Assembly: GCF_017875235.1 (NCBI RefSeq)
Contig: NZ_JAGGMI010000006.1
Location: 1 to 64,000, forward strand
Length of the DNA stretch: 64,000 nt
Origin: Asticcacaulis solisilvae
GTDB taxonomy: Bacteria; Pseudomonadota; Alphaproteobacteria; Caulobacterales; Caulobacteraceae
Direction: 5' to 3'
Made by a program: the position numbers and the translations under genes. Positions within the stretch are counted from its first letter, which is position 1; the number at the start of each line of letters is the position of its first letter. Below, piece after piece: positions 8,942 through 16,755 of the stretch. Below the pieces are notes generated by a model. It was not told the origin of the DNA. It ran no database searches and saw only the letters and a list, made by a program, of their open reading frames with translations.

Positions 8942-9922
8942 ATGGCCGATACATCCCAGACCTTTGCCACGATCCGGCACGACTGGACCAAGGCCGAGAT
9001 CGCCGCCCTGTTCGATCTGCCATTCATGGAGCTGGTCTTCCGCGCCGCCACCGTGCACCGTCAGTCCTTCGATCCCAGCGAAGTGCAATTGTCGCAGCTG
9101 CTGTCGGTCAAGACCGGCGGCTGCGCCGAAAACTGCGGCTACTGTTCGCAGTCGGCGCACTTCGATACGGGCCTGAAAGCCTCCAGGCTGATGCCGGTCG
9201 ATCAGGTCCTGGCCGCCGCCCAGGCCGCCAAGAACGGTGGCGCGCAGCGCTTCTGCATGGGCGCGGCGTGGCGCGAGCTTAAGGACCGCGACCTGCCGGC
9301 GCTGGCCGGGATGATCAGCGGCGTCAAGGCCATGGGACTGGAAACTTGCGCGACGCTGGGCATGCTGCGCCCGGATCAGGCAACGGCTTTGAAGGACGCC
9401 GGGCTCGACTATTACAACCATAACCTCGACACTTCGCCGGAATACTACGAAAAGGTCGTCACCACGCGGACCTATGCCGAGCGGCTTGATACGCTCCAGG
9501 CGGTGGCGGACGCCGGCATGAAGACCTGCTGCGGCGGCATTGTCGGCATGGGCGAGGCGCGCGAGGACCGGGTGTCGTTCCTGCACCAGCTGGCGATCCT
9601 GCCGAACCATCCCGACAGCTTGCCGATCAACAACCTGGTCGCGGTCGCCGGCACGCCGCTGGGCGAGCAGGCGGCGCGCGAGGGCGGCATTTCCGGCATC
9701 GAATTCGTCCGCACGGTCGCCGTGGCGCGCATCGTCTGCCCGAAGGCCATGGTCCGCTTAAGCGCCGGCCGCAACGAAATGAGCGAAGAGCTTCAGGCCC
9801 TGTGCTTTATGTCGGGCGCCAATTCGATCTTCGTCGGCAATCAGCTGCTGACCACGCCCAACCCCGAACGCGGCAGCGACGCCCACCTGTTCCAGGCGCT
9901 GGATCTGCGGCCGATGTCATGA
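8942..9922 (+). CDS. bioB: Biotin synthase
   Basis: 326 residues. A radical SAM enzyme inserting sulfur into dethiobiotin to make biotin. The [4Fe-4S] motif is CAENCGYC (Cys61, Cys65, Cys68), followed by the conserved YCSQSAHF; other family features are [39 protein letters not shown] and RLSAGRNEM (the Arg that contacts the [2Fe-2S] cluster). The ATG at 8942 follows GCGGAGTTGC. No other bio genes are in the window. I found no match to the alphaproteobacterial BioR box in the upstream gap. The stop overlaps the start of a small ORF (ATGA). Confidence 0.97.
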   Translation: MADTSQTFATIRHDWTKAEIAALFDLPFMELVFRAATVHRQSFDPSEVQLSQLLSVKTGGCAENCGYCSQSAHFDTGLKASRLMPVDQVLAAAQAAKNGGAQRFCMGAAWRELKDRDLPALAGMISGVKAMGLETCATLGMLRPDQATALKDAGLDYYNHNLDTSPEYYEKVVTTRTYAERLDTLQAVADAGMKTCCGGIVGMGEAREDRVSFLHQLAILPNHPDSLPINNLVAVAGTPLGEQAAREGGISGIEFVRTVAVARIVCPKAMVRLSAGRNEMSEELQALCFMSGANSIFVGNQLLTTPNPERGSDAHLFQALDLRPMS

Positions 9923-10088
9923 CACGCAGCATAGACGACCGCGTAGCAAAGCACATTGCTTCGAACCAAAGTCTGAAGCTAAGTTGCGGGCTTTGAAAGC
10001 GGCTCTGAAGAAGCGCGACATGTCCTGGCGTATCCGCGACTTCGACAAAGCGGCATGTCTACCCGAAATGCGCCAAACATCGCTCTGA
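9919..10088 (+). pseudogene. Small gene overlapping the bioB stop, apparently frameshifted
   Basis: An ATG overlapping the bioB TGA (ATGA) opens a 25-codon frame ([20 protein letters not shown]...) that stops at 9994-9996. In the -1 frame the sequence continues as strongly protein-like, LRALKAALKKRDMSWRIRD then FDKAACLPEMRQTSL, ending at TGA 10086-10088. Joined, this would be a ~55-residue basic, helical protein. I read it as one small gene broken by a single-base indel around 9965-9985, or less likely as a sequencing error or programmed -1 shift; no classical slippery heptamer is visible. I do not recognise the family. Confidence 0.35.
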
Positions 10089-10144
10089 TCAAAAATTCAT
10101 ACGGCGCCGATAGCGGCAATGGCCAAGCTGTGCTAGGTATCGCC

Positions 10145-11662
10145 ATGAACAAACCCACAAAATTGAACGATACCCAACCGGCCGCGCCATTGACCGCCGC
10201 CGAAGCTGTCGACCAGCTCAAGCAAATCTATGACCGTTCGGTCGCCGCACTGCAGGAAGACCTGCAGGCCTATCTGACCCACCGCGTCAAACCCGCCCGT
10301 GCCATGCGCGATGCCGGCCGTTACTGCTATCCGAAACTGACCGTGGTCTGGAAAGGCGTGCACGACGCCGAAGATGACATCATCGCCGCCGCCCATCGCC
10401 ACCCCCAGGTCAACCGCGCCTTCGCCCGCTTTTCGCGGCCCGGCAGCTATATGTCGTCGGTCACGCGGCCGGACCTGTTCGGCGCCTATATCGAGGAACA
10501 GCTGGGCCTGATGATCGCCGACTACGGCGCCGAAGTCACCGTCGGCCTGTCGGACCAGGAAATCCCCTACCCGTACGTGCTCGATGGCGCGGGCCTGGAT
10601 CTCAACGCCGTGTCGGCCTTCGACCTGGCGCGGCACTTCCCGGCGACCGAACTGGCGCTGATCGGCAATGAGGTCGCCGACGGCCTGGAGGTCATGGACG
10701 ACGACGGCAACCGGCCACTGGCCCTGTTCGACGGCCTGCGCACCGACTTCTCGCTGGCGCGCCTCAGGCACTATACGGGCACGCCAGCCGAGCACACCCA
10801 GAGCTACATCCTGATGACGAACTATAATCGCTACGTCGATGTCTTCGTCACCTACGCGCTGGAACAGCTGAAGAAGCCCGACAGCCCCTATACGGCCTTG
10901 TCGTGCTGCGGCAACTTCCTGGTCACCAAGGACACGCCGAACCCGGAAGAGCTGATCGCCAACTCGACCTGGCGTAAGCACCAGATGCCGGCCTACCACC
11001 TGCTCGGTAAGGACCGTCAGGGCATCACCCTGGTCAATATCGGCGTCGGCCCGTCCAACGCCAAGAACATCACCGACCACCTGGCGGTCATGCGTCCGCA
11101 CGCCTGGCTGATGATCGGCCACTGCGGGGGCCTGCGCCCGTCACAAAGCATCGGCGACTATGTGCTGGCCCACGCCTACCTGCGCGACGATCATGTGCTC
11201 GACGACGTGCTGCCGCGCGAAATCCCCATCCCCGCCATCGCCGAAGTCCAGCAGGCCCTGCACCAGGCCGCCGTACGCATCACCGGCGAAGATGGCGACG
11301 GACTGAAGAAGCGCCTGCGCACCGGCACGGTCGTCACCACCGACGACCGCAACTGGGAACTGCGCTACTCCGCAAGCAGCTTGCGCTTTTCGTTATCGCG
11401 CGCCGTCGCCATCGACATGGAAAGCGCCACGCTGGCTGCCCAGGGCTATCGCTTCCGCGTGCCTTACGGCACGCTTTTGTGCGTTTCGGACAAACCTTTG
11501 CACGGTGAACTGAAGCTGCCGGGCCAGGCCAACCTGTTCTATGAGCGCGCTATTCGCGAGCATATCGACATCGGCATCGAGACCGTAGGAATCCTGCGCG
11601 ACTTCGGCGCCCGGCTGCATTCGCGCAAACTCAGGGCCTTCGAGGAACCGCCTTTCCGGTAA
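10145..11662 (+). CDS. amn: AMP nucleosidase
   Basis: About 505 residues. It cleaves AMP to adenine and ribose 5-phosphate. The N-terminal part (about 20-190) is the AMP-nucleosidase-specific domain (YCYPKLTVVW, RFSRPGSYMSSVTRPDLFG). The C-terminal half is a purine nucleoside phosphorylase-type fold (NIGVGPSNAKNITDHLAVMRPHAWLMIGHCGGLR, then AVAIDMESATLAAQGYRFRVPYGTLLCVSDKPLHG). DMESA is the conserved purine/ribose site. I use ATG 10145; an upstream ATG at 10055 would add 30 residues that do not resemble the family. It stands alone, 222 bp after bioB. Confidence 0.95.
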   Translation: MNKPTKLNDTQPAAPLTAAEAVDQLKQIYDRSVAALQEDLQAYLTHRVKPARAMRDAGRYCYPKLTVVWKGVHDAEDDIIAAAHRHPQVNRAFARFSRPGSYMSSVTRPDLFGAYIEEQLGLMIADYGAEVTVGLSDQEIPYPYVLDGAGLDLNAVSAFDLARHFPATELALIGNEVADGLEVMDDDGNRPLALFDGLRTDFSLARLRHYTGTPAEHTQSYILMTNYNRYVDVFVTYALEQLKKPDSPYTALSCCGNFLVTKDTPNPEELIANSTWRKHQMPAYHLLGKDRQGITLVNIGVGPSNAKNITDHLAVMRPHAWLMIGHCGGLRPSQSIGDYVLAHAYLRDDHVLDDVLPREIPIPAIAEVQQALHQAAVRITGEDGDGLKKRLRTGTVVTTDDRNWELRYSASSLRFSLSRAVAIDMESATLAAQGYRFRVPYGTLLCVSDKPLHGELKLPGQANLFYERAIREHIDIGIETVGILRDFGARLHSRKLRAFEEPPFR

Positions 11663-11670
11663 TAGTCATA

Positions 11671-11706
11671 AAAAAAGGAGCGGTTTGCGCTTGGCAAGCC
11701 GCTCCG
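11671..11706 (-). terminator. Factor-independent terminator oriented on the minus strand
   Basis: A 12-bp stem (GGAGCGGTTTGC paired with GCAAGCCGCTCC, one G-T pair, 5-base loop) has seven A residues on its left, which is a U-tract only for minus-strand RNA. The adjacent gene amn is on the plus strand and would get no U-tract. This suggests a short minus-strand transcript in the amn-pabB gap. Confidence 0.6.
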
Positions 11707-11838
11707 ATAGGATCAATGGACCTCCATCCATAGGTTTCGCGGCGACATTTTCACGCTCGGCTGATAGTGAAAACCGTGCCTAATTCCTGATCCCATTTTG
11801 CGCCCGCAAGCGTTTGCAATCGAATCAAGTTGCTGTGA

Positions 11839-13227
11839 ATGTTGCCCTTTTCGGCTCACATACCGTTTATCAGTACGTGTTCCATAGTTACGGACCTGGC
11901 CGGTCCACGCCTGGCGTCCTGGTACGAGCACACCGGGGCGGCAGCACTTTTTTCCGACGGCGGCCCGCAGGGACGCTACAGCTACCTGATGGCGGAACCG
12001 GTTGCTGAAGCCGTTCTCGCCTACGATGACACCACCGACGCCGCGGACATGCTGCGCGCCGCCACGGCCTTTGTGCGGCCGGAAGATCCCCCGCCCGGCC
12101 TGCCGCCGTTCACGGGCGGGCTGCTGGGTCTGGCGGCCTTCGAACTGGGACCACGACTGGAGCGCATGCCGCGGCGGCCGTTCCGTATCGAAGGGCGCGG
12201 CGCGTGGCCCGAACTGGTCTTAAGGCTTTATCCCGGGGTCATCAGTTTTGATCATGCGACGGGTCTGTGCCTGGCGATCGGCCGGGGACGCACCCAGGCC
12301 GAAGCCCAGGCCGCGCGTGACCGCCTGATCACACTCTATGACGAAACCTCTTCCAGACCGGTGCAGCGAGCACCACTGACCGACGCCCCCCTGCGTCTTG
12401 AAACGCCGGACGGCGTACACGAAGACAAGGTCGCCGCCCTTGTCCGGCAAATCCACGCCGGCGACCTGTTCCAGGCCAATCTGGCGCGCGGCTGGAGCGG
12501 ACGGTTGCGTGACGAGGTCTCACCGGGCGATGTCGCGGCGGCCCTGCATGCCCATGGGGCCGCACCATTTGGCGCCTTCGTGAAGATGGGCGAACGTGCC
12601 ATCGTGTCGAACAGTCCGGAGCGCTTCATTCGCCTCGATGCCGATGGACGGCTGGAGACGCGGCCAATCAAGGGAACGCGTCCGCGCGGACAAACCACCG
12701 CCGAGGATATAGCCCTTGCCGCCGACCTCCAGGCCAGCGCCAAAGACCGCGCCGAAAACCTGATGATCGTCGACCTGATGCGCCACGACCTGTCCAAGGT
12801 CTCCGAAACCGGCAGCGTCGCCGTGCCGGCACTGAACGCGCTTGAGACCTACGCCAATGTCCACCACCTGGTCTCGACCGTCACGACCCGGCTGGCGCGG
12901 GGAAGGACGGCGGCCGACGTCCTGGCGGCGACCCTGCCGGCGGGCTCGATCTCAGGCGCGCCCAAGGTCCAGGCCATGAAGGTCATTCACGAGATGGAAG
13001 CAGCGCGCGGGCCCTATTGCGGCGCGCTGTTCACGGTCGATGCCGGTGGGGCCATGGATTCCAGCGTGTTGATACGCACCCTCGCCTTCGAACGCGATGA
13101 AGCCGGGCGGTGGCACGTCCGGGCCGCAGCCGGCGGCGGCATCGTCGCGGACAGCGATCCGAAAGCCGAGCGCATCGAGACCGAAACCAAGCTGTCTCTT
13201 ATCCGGCGGGTGCTGGAAGGCTCTTGA
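11839..13227 (+). CDS. pabB: Aminodeoxychorismate synthase component I
   Basis: About 462 residues of the chorismate-binding family. With a PabA glutaminase it converts chorismate to 4-amino-4-deoxychorismate for p-aminobenzoate and folate. Key features are the Lys of RPIKGTRPRG (Lys278; PabB enzymes have PIKGT where anthranilate synthase has PIAGT), NSPERFIRL, ENLMIVDLMRHDLSKV, GSISGAPKVQAMKVIHEME and GGGIVADSDPKAE. No PabC-type lyase domain is fused. The start is uncertain because no good ribosome site precedes ATG 11839. Its stop codon directly abuts the stop codon of the convergent TadF-like gene. Confidence 0.93.
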   Translation: MLPFSAHIPFISTCSIVTDLAGPRLASWYEHTGAAALFSDGGPQGRYSYLMAEPVAEAVLAYDDTTDAADMLRAATAFVRPEDPPPGLPPFTGGLLGLAAFELGPRLERMPRRPFRIEGRGAWPELVLRLYPGVISFDHATGLCLAIGRGRTQAEAQAARDRLITLYDETSSRPVQRAPLTDAPLRLETPDGVHEDKVAALVRQIHAGDLFQANLARGWSGRLRDEVSPGDVAAALHAHGAAPFGAFVKMGERAIVSNSPERFIRLDADGRLETRPIKGTRPRGQTTAEDIALAADLQASAKDRAENLMIVDLMRHDLSKVSETGSVAVPALNALETYANVHHLVSTVTTRLARGRTAADVLAATLPAGSISGAPKVQAMKVIHEMEAARGPYCGALFTVDAGGAMDSSVLIRTLAFERDEAGRWHVRAAAGGGIVADSDPKAERIETETKLSLIRRVLEGS

Positions 13228-13791
13228 TCACGACGCCTTGCGGACAATGGCCGTGCCATTGCGCGGATGGTGGTAGAAGGTGTCCTTGAAGGTGGTCTCG
13301 CCCGGCAGGAACTTGCCGATCGGCGAGGTATAGTCGTATTCGACTTCCGTCAGCACCAGGCTTTCTCCCGCGGCGATCTGGTCCGTCGTAATGGTCGTGA
13401 TGACCTTGCCGTCGACATATTCCGCGATATTATGCCCGTCACTCCAGACGACACGGGCCACCTTGTCCGTTCCCATGGTCACGCAGGACAAGCGCACCTT
13501 GAGATCGCTGCCGGCGGTAAAAGGCTGGAGCATGCTGGTGCCGATCGCCCACAGGTCTGTGATATTGGCGTCGGTCAGGGCTTCCGACTGCGCGGCCAGG
13601 TCGCCGACGGTGGCGGCCAGGTGCGACGTGCGCCGCCCCGCCATCATGCCGAGGGTGAGCTCGGCCAGGGCCAGATAGGTCATGATCAGGATGGGCGCGA
13701 TCAGGGCGAATTCGACGGCGGACACACCGCGGCGATCCTTCATGAAGCCGCGAAGGCGGACACAATCGGCGAGACGGTTGAGAATACCCAT
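13228..13791 (-). CDS. TadE/TadF-like pseudopilin of the Tad pilus
   Basis: 187 residues. The N terminus has the TadE-like prepilin pattern, RRGVSAVEFALIAPILIMTYLALAELTLGMM, a basic leader followed by a single hydrophobic helix with the conserved Glu after the cleavage site. The rest is a soluble beta-rich domain ending in HPRNGTAIVRKAS. TadE/TadF are minor pseudopilins processed by the prepilin peptidase and needed for Flp pilus assembly. The start at 13791 overlaps the stop of the preceding TadE gene (TAATG), so the two are translationally coupled. Confidence 0.85.
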   Translation of the reverse strand: MGILNRLADCVRLRGFMKDRRGVSAVEFALIAPILIMTYLALAELTLGMMAGRRTSHLAATVGDLAAQSEALTDANITDLWAIGTSMLQPFTAGSDLKVRLSCVTMGTDKVARVVWSDGHNIAEYVDGKVITTITTDQIAAGESLVLTEVEYDYTSPIGKFLPGETTFKDTFYHHPRNGTAIVRKAS

Positions 13792-14336
13792 TAGAACGGC
13801 TCGTTTCTGAAGACGACCTTGGTTGTGATCACCGCATTCTTGTTGCTGAGCGTCGTCATGCCCGCCTGCAGGAAGGGCGTGAACATCGGCCACTCGTAAT
13901 AGGCGCGCACCATCTGGATCTTGCTGCCCTTGCCGATGACATAGGCGAAATTGGCCGAATCGAACTGGCCATTCTTGATCAGGTCGGTCTTCGGCACCTG
14001 GGCGAAGCTGTCATAGGTCTGGACGTCGACCTGAAGACTGCCGGCGCAAGATCCCGACAGCCATGACATGTTGGCGCAGATCTTCTGGCGGAAACTGGCG
14101 GCGGTCGAGTTCGACTGGGTCAGGATGCCGGTGCGGATCTGGCGCGCGGCCAGGTCGGTGGCGTTGTCCAGGGTGACGGACAAAAGCACGATCAAAGCCA
14201 GCTCAAGGCAGCAGAAGATCATGAAGATAAGCGGGAAGGCGATCAGGGCGAATTCAACCGCCGCGGAGCCACGCCGGTCGAACGATCCCTTACGAAGCTC
14301 TGCAATCCACCGCAGCGTACGTGTTTTCGCCGGCAT
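13791..14336 (-). CDS. TadE-like pseudopilin
   Basis: 181 residues. DRRGSAAVEFALIAFPLIFMIFCCLELALIVLL is the TadE prepilin-like N terminus: basic leader, Glu at position +5 relative to the cleavage site, then one membrane helix. The C-terminal domain has two Cys residues (ICANMSWLSGSC), likely a periplasmic disulfide. It is first in a TAATG-coupled pair and transcribed away from the pilins. The function, minor pseudopilin of the Flp/Tad system, follows from family and context. The ATG at 14336 is the only reasonable start. Confidence 0.85.
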   Translation of the reverse strand: MPAKTRTLRWIAELRKGSFDRRGSAAVEFALIAFPLIFMIFCCLELALIVLLSVTLDNATDLAARQIRTGILTQSNSTAASFRQKICANMSWLSGSCAGSLQVDVQTYDSFAQVPKTDLIKNGQFDSANFAYVIGKGSKIQMVRAYYEWPMFTPFLQAGMTTLSNKNAVITTKVVFRNEPF

Positions 14337-14420
14337 GTCCGGACCTGATCCCCTGTTGTATAGGCAGGATCAACTTACAGCACCGGGGTCAATAGTCCGT
14401 TAAACCGTCGTCAAGTTTTT

Positions 14421-14858
14421 TTAAGGCGCCGTGACGGGCGCCGCCACGGCGGCCCCGGCTGAGGAGGTATTGCCGTCATTCATGTCTTCGGCGATGCAGA
14501 CATTGGTGCACACCATCAGGCTGGGCTTCAGCCCCTTATAGACGGTAATGGCGCCCTGGCGCACGGCAGTGACGGACACCTCGCCGTCGAACAAGGCGCG
14601 GCCGTCGCGCCCCGTGATCGTCACCGAGCTGTTGCCGAAACCCTTGCCGAGGATATAAACCGTACGCGAGTCGACGACGTTGACGTCAGCGATCTCGGGA
14701 TTGCCGACAATGACCGACGATGCCGGCGCATTCAGCGCCACACGCACCGTATGATTTTTCTCGACCACAAGCCGCTGACCGGCGTTGGCCGCCGAAGCCG
14801 TGAAACCCGCCACCGCCATCAGCGCGGTCATCAGGATATGTCTTCCATTCCGGATCAT
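14421..14858 (-). CDS. Free-standing CpaC/RcpA N-terminal domain (pilus assembly N-terminal domain)
   Basis: 145 residues with a signal peptide ending ASAANAG. Residues about 28-105 (RLVVEKNHTVRVAL, SSVIVGNPEIADVNVVDSRTVYILGKGFGNSSVTI) match the N-terminal T2SS/T3SS-type secretin domain of CpaC and resemble that region of the cpaC product in this window (VFVSNPAVADAVLRTPRRIFVLG). There is no secretin channel domain. It carries two C-terminal Cys (VCTNVC). The product is probably periplasmic and may interact with the secretin or pilotin. It diverges from the pilin genes across the shared AT-rich promoter. Confidence 0.82.
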   Translation of the reverse strand: MIRNGRHILMTALMAVAGFTASAANAGQRLVVEKNHTVRVALNAPASSVIVGNPEIADVNVVDSRTVYILGKGFGNSSVTITGRDGRALFDGEVSVTAVRQGAITVYKGLKPSLMVCTNVCIAEDMNDGNTSSAGAAVAAPVTAP

Positions 14859-15242
14859 GACAGAACTCGTTTTTCATTGCCGACAGGCGCGCACGGCGCT
14901 GTTTCCGCTCCATACTGACCGCACAGGCGTGAGGAGCGCGTTAGGAAACACGGTAAACAGCAAATCTTTAAAATTGCTAAATGCAATATTAATGAAAAAA
15001 TTTCCTATTTATTTCAATTGTCACCAATATTAACTGCCATTAACCTTAATTCAAATTAACAGTAAATACGAATTTACCAAAGAATATTTTTGCGGAAATC
15101 TGATTATTTACTTCACTTTAATCATGGTTGTTTAGAGTGGTCTCGTGTTCGGGAGCAAATGAGCCGTCAAGCCGGTCCAACCCGATGCAAAATACGGCTC
15201 ACTTGCCAACCCAATTGTAATAGTCTTTCTCAGGAGACCACC
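14859..15242. promoter_or_regulatory. AT-rich divergent promoter region of the pilus locus, with paired TTAA motifs
   Basis: The 384-bp gap is much richer in A/T than the surrounding genes, mainly at 14950-15125. It contains TTAA at 15030, 15040, 15046 and 15056; pairs 15030/15040 and 15046/15056 have the form TTAA-N6-TTAA, and 15040 is in the context TTAACCTTAA. CtrA, which controls pilA in Caulobacter, binds TTAA-N7-TTAA, so the spacing here is one base short. The pilin RBS is CAGGAGACC at about 15232-15240. Confidence 0.5.
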
Positions 15243-15425
15243 ATGACCAAGTTCTTCAACAAGTTCGCTCAGGACGAATCGGGCGCCACGGCCATTGAAT
15301 ACGGCCTGATCGCCGCCCTGATCGCCGTCGCCATCATCTCGATCGTGACCACCCTGGGCGGCAGCCTGAAGACGACCTTCACCAAGGTCAACGCTGGCGT
15401 CGTCGCCGGCAACGCCGCCACCTAA
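15243..15425 (+). CDS. pilA: Flp/PilA-type pilin, copy 1
   Basis: 60 residues: a short basic leader (MTKFFNKFAQDESG), then ATAIEYGLIAALIAVAIISIV, the Flp pilin motif with Glu at +5 and Tyr at +6 of the mature protein, and a C-terminal TLGGSLKTTFTKVNAG tail. It is processed by CpaA and polymerised into the Flp/Tad pilus. It is preceded by a strong ribosome site and followed by a terminator, suggesting it is the most expressed of the three pilins. The central ~117 nt are nearly identical to copy 3. Confidence 0.95.
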   Translation: MTKFFNKFAQDESGATAIEYGLIAALIAVAIISIVTTLGGSLKTTFTKVNAGVVAGNAAT

Positions 15426-15446
15426 GACCTAAGGTCTGAAGACGAC

Positions 15447-15477
15447 AGCGTGCGTCCCTTTGGGGCGCACGCTTTTT
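15447..15477 (+). terminator. Rho-independent terminator after the first pilin gene
   Basis: AGCGTGCGTCCC and GGGCGCACGCT form an 11-bp stem with a TTTG loop, followed by TTTTTCTC. It would uncouple pilin 1 from the next two pilins, allowing partial read-through. Confidence 0.8.
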
Positions 15478-15503
15478 CTCCTTGTAGGATTGACGAGAAC
15501 TTG

Positions 15504-15677
15504 ATGCTGACGCAATTTTTCAAAGATGAACGAGGCGCGACAGCAATCGAATACGGCTTGATCTGCGGCCTTATCTTCCTGGCCATAGTCACGACGGTTC
15601 TGAGTTACGGCGACAATCTGCACAAGTTGTATATCAAGATCGGTAACGCCGCCGGCGGCGCGATGGCCGGAAGTTAA
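15504..15677 (+). CDS. Flp-type pilin, divergent copy 2
   Basis: 57 residues: MLTQFFKDERGATAIEYGLICGLIFLAIVTTVLSYGDNLHKLYIKIGNAAGGAMAGS. It keeps the Flp cleavage context and the EY pair but differs from copies 1 and 3 in the helix (GLICGLIFLAIV, with a Cys) and the whole tail. It is probably a minor or alternative pilin subunit. It lies behind the pilin-1 terminator, so expression depends on read-through or its own promoter. Confidence 0.88.
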   Translation: MLTQFFKDERGATAIEYGLICGLIFLAIVTTVLSYGDNLHKLYIKIGNAAGGAMAGS

Positions 15678-15735
15678 AACGAGAATATCCCAGTAAAGTC
15701 CTGAGCTGCGTTTCACATCTCTCTCGGAGTTTTTG

Positions 15736-15918
15736 ATGATCAAGTTCCTCAATACTTTTTCGCAAGACGAATCGGGCGCCACGGCCATTGAATACGGCCT
15801 GATCGCGGCCCTGATCGCCGTCGCCATCATCGCGATCGTGACCACCCTGGGCGGCAGCCTGAAGACGACCTTCACCAAGGTCGAAGCCGGCGTCGCCGCC
15901 GGTAACGCCGCGACCTAA
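15736..15918 (+). CDS. Flp/PilA-type pilin, copy 3
   Basis: 60 residues, starting at ATG 15736 behind CTCGGAG. It differs from copy 1 mainly in the leader (MIKFLNTFSQDESG) and by a few substitutions (IIAIV, VEAGVAAG). At DNA level the stretch from GACGAATCGGG to ACCAAGGTC differs from copy 1 at only two positions, while the ends differ at many, a pattern of recent duplication or gene conversion. A strong terminator follows. Confidence 0.93.
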   Translation: MIKFLNTFSQDESGATAIEYGLIAALIAVAIIAIVTTLGGSLKTTFTKVEAGVAAGNAAT

Positions 15919-15939
15919 AAAGCGCGCAAGCCAGACAAC

Positions 15940-15974
15940 AGGCCGCGGAGAGACACTCTTCGCGGCCTTTTTGT
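15940..15974 (+). terminator. Rho-independent terminator after the pilin cluster
   Basis: AGGCCGCG (15940-15947) pairs with CGCGGCCT (15961-15968), followed by TTTTTGTTT. It separates the pilin genes from cpaA. Confidence 0.8.
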
Positions 15975-16066
15975 TTGCCCCCCGCCGCCTCGCGTAAGCT
16001 CTTCCTTAATCGTAATCGGCTAGGGTTTGTGAACCTTATGTTTTTTGTCTTGCCGAGATTTCCGCC

Positions 16067-16579
16067 GTGCTGATCCCTCTGCTCTTCGCCCTCGCCTATC
16101 CCGCCTGCCTGTGCTGGGCCGCCAAGAGCGACATCCAGTCGATGACGATTCCCAACAGGCTGAATATCGGCCTGGCGCTTGCCTTTATCCCGGTCGCCCT
16201 GCTGGTCGGCCTGAGCTGGGAAGGCTTTGCCATTCACGTCGGGCTGGGCCTGGCAGGCCTGGTCCTGGGCATGGTCCTGTTCGCCTTCCGGCTGATGGGC
16301 GGCGGTGACGCCAAGCTGATCGCGGCGGCAGGCCTGTGGCTGGGCCTGGACGGCTTTGTCGCCCTGCTGATCTATACCGCCCTGGCCGGTGGCGTCCTGA
16401 CGCTGGGACTGATCAGCGCACGCAAGCTGTACGGTCACTATGCCGGCGTCCTGCCCGCCAATCTCAGCCGCCATCTCGATGAGAAGGGCGACATCCCCTA
16501 TGGCGTCGCCATCTGCGCCGGCGGCCTGTTCGCCATCCCGCACAGCGACCTGCTGCCCCTGTTGCTGAATCTCGCCTAA
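16067..16579 (+). CDS. cpaA: Prepilin peptidase CpaA/TadV
   Basis: About 170 residues with several membrane helices. A type IV-like aspartyl prepilin peptidase without the N-terminal methylase domain. Catalytic Asp residues are in AAKSDIQSMTIPNRLN (after TM1) and FRLMGGGDAKLIAA (the GxGD motif). It cleaves the leaders of the Flp pilins and TadE/F pseudopilins encoded nearby. I use GTG 16067; the nearest ATG at 16038 is out of frame. It is separated from the cpaB operon by 176 bp. Confidence 0.92.
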   Translation: MLIPLLFALAYPACLCWAAKSDIQSMTIPNRLNIGLALAFIPVALLVGLSWEGFAIHVGLGLAGLVLGMVLFAFRLMGGGDAKLIAAAGLWLGLDGFVALLIYTALAGGVLTLGLISARKLYGHYAGVLPANLSRHLDEKGDIPYGVAICAGGLFAIPHSDLLPLLLNLA

Positions 16580-16651
16580 ACCTGCACAAAATATCGAAAA
16601 AGGCGGCGAATTTACGAAAAAACAGGCCGCTTCGATTTCCTTAGGCGAACA

Positions 16652-16665
16652 TTAACTAACCTTAA
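16652..16665. promoter_or_regulatory. TTAA-N6-TTAA motif upstream of cpaB, possible CtrA-type site
   Basis: TTAACTAACCTTAA lies about 90 bp upstream of cpaB, in the 176-bp gap after cpaA. It has the same N6 spacing as the two pairs in the pilin promoter, one base shorter than the Caulobacter CtrA consensus. The repetition of the same arrangement at both pilus promoters supports a shared regulator. Confidence 0.4.
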
Positions 16666-16755
16666 GCCAACATCTCCCCTGAAAATTCACAAACGCCCTC
16701 CCGGCCGGCTTGTCCGTCCGGTTCGAGGGCAAGCGCAATTGGGGAATCCTGTGCA

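Noticed and set aside
13225-13230. Stop codons of pabB and the convergent TadF-like gene abut with no gap
   Set aside because: Unusual but simply tight packing; both reading frames end normally and neither looks truncated.
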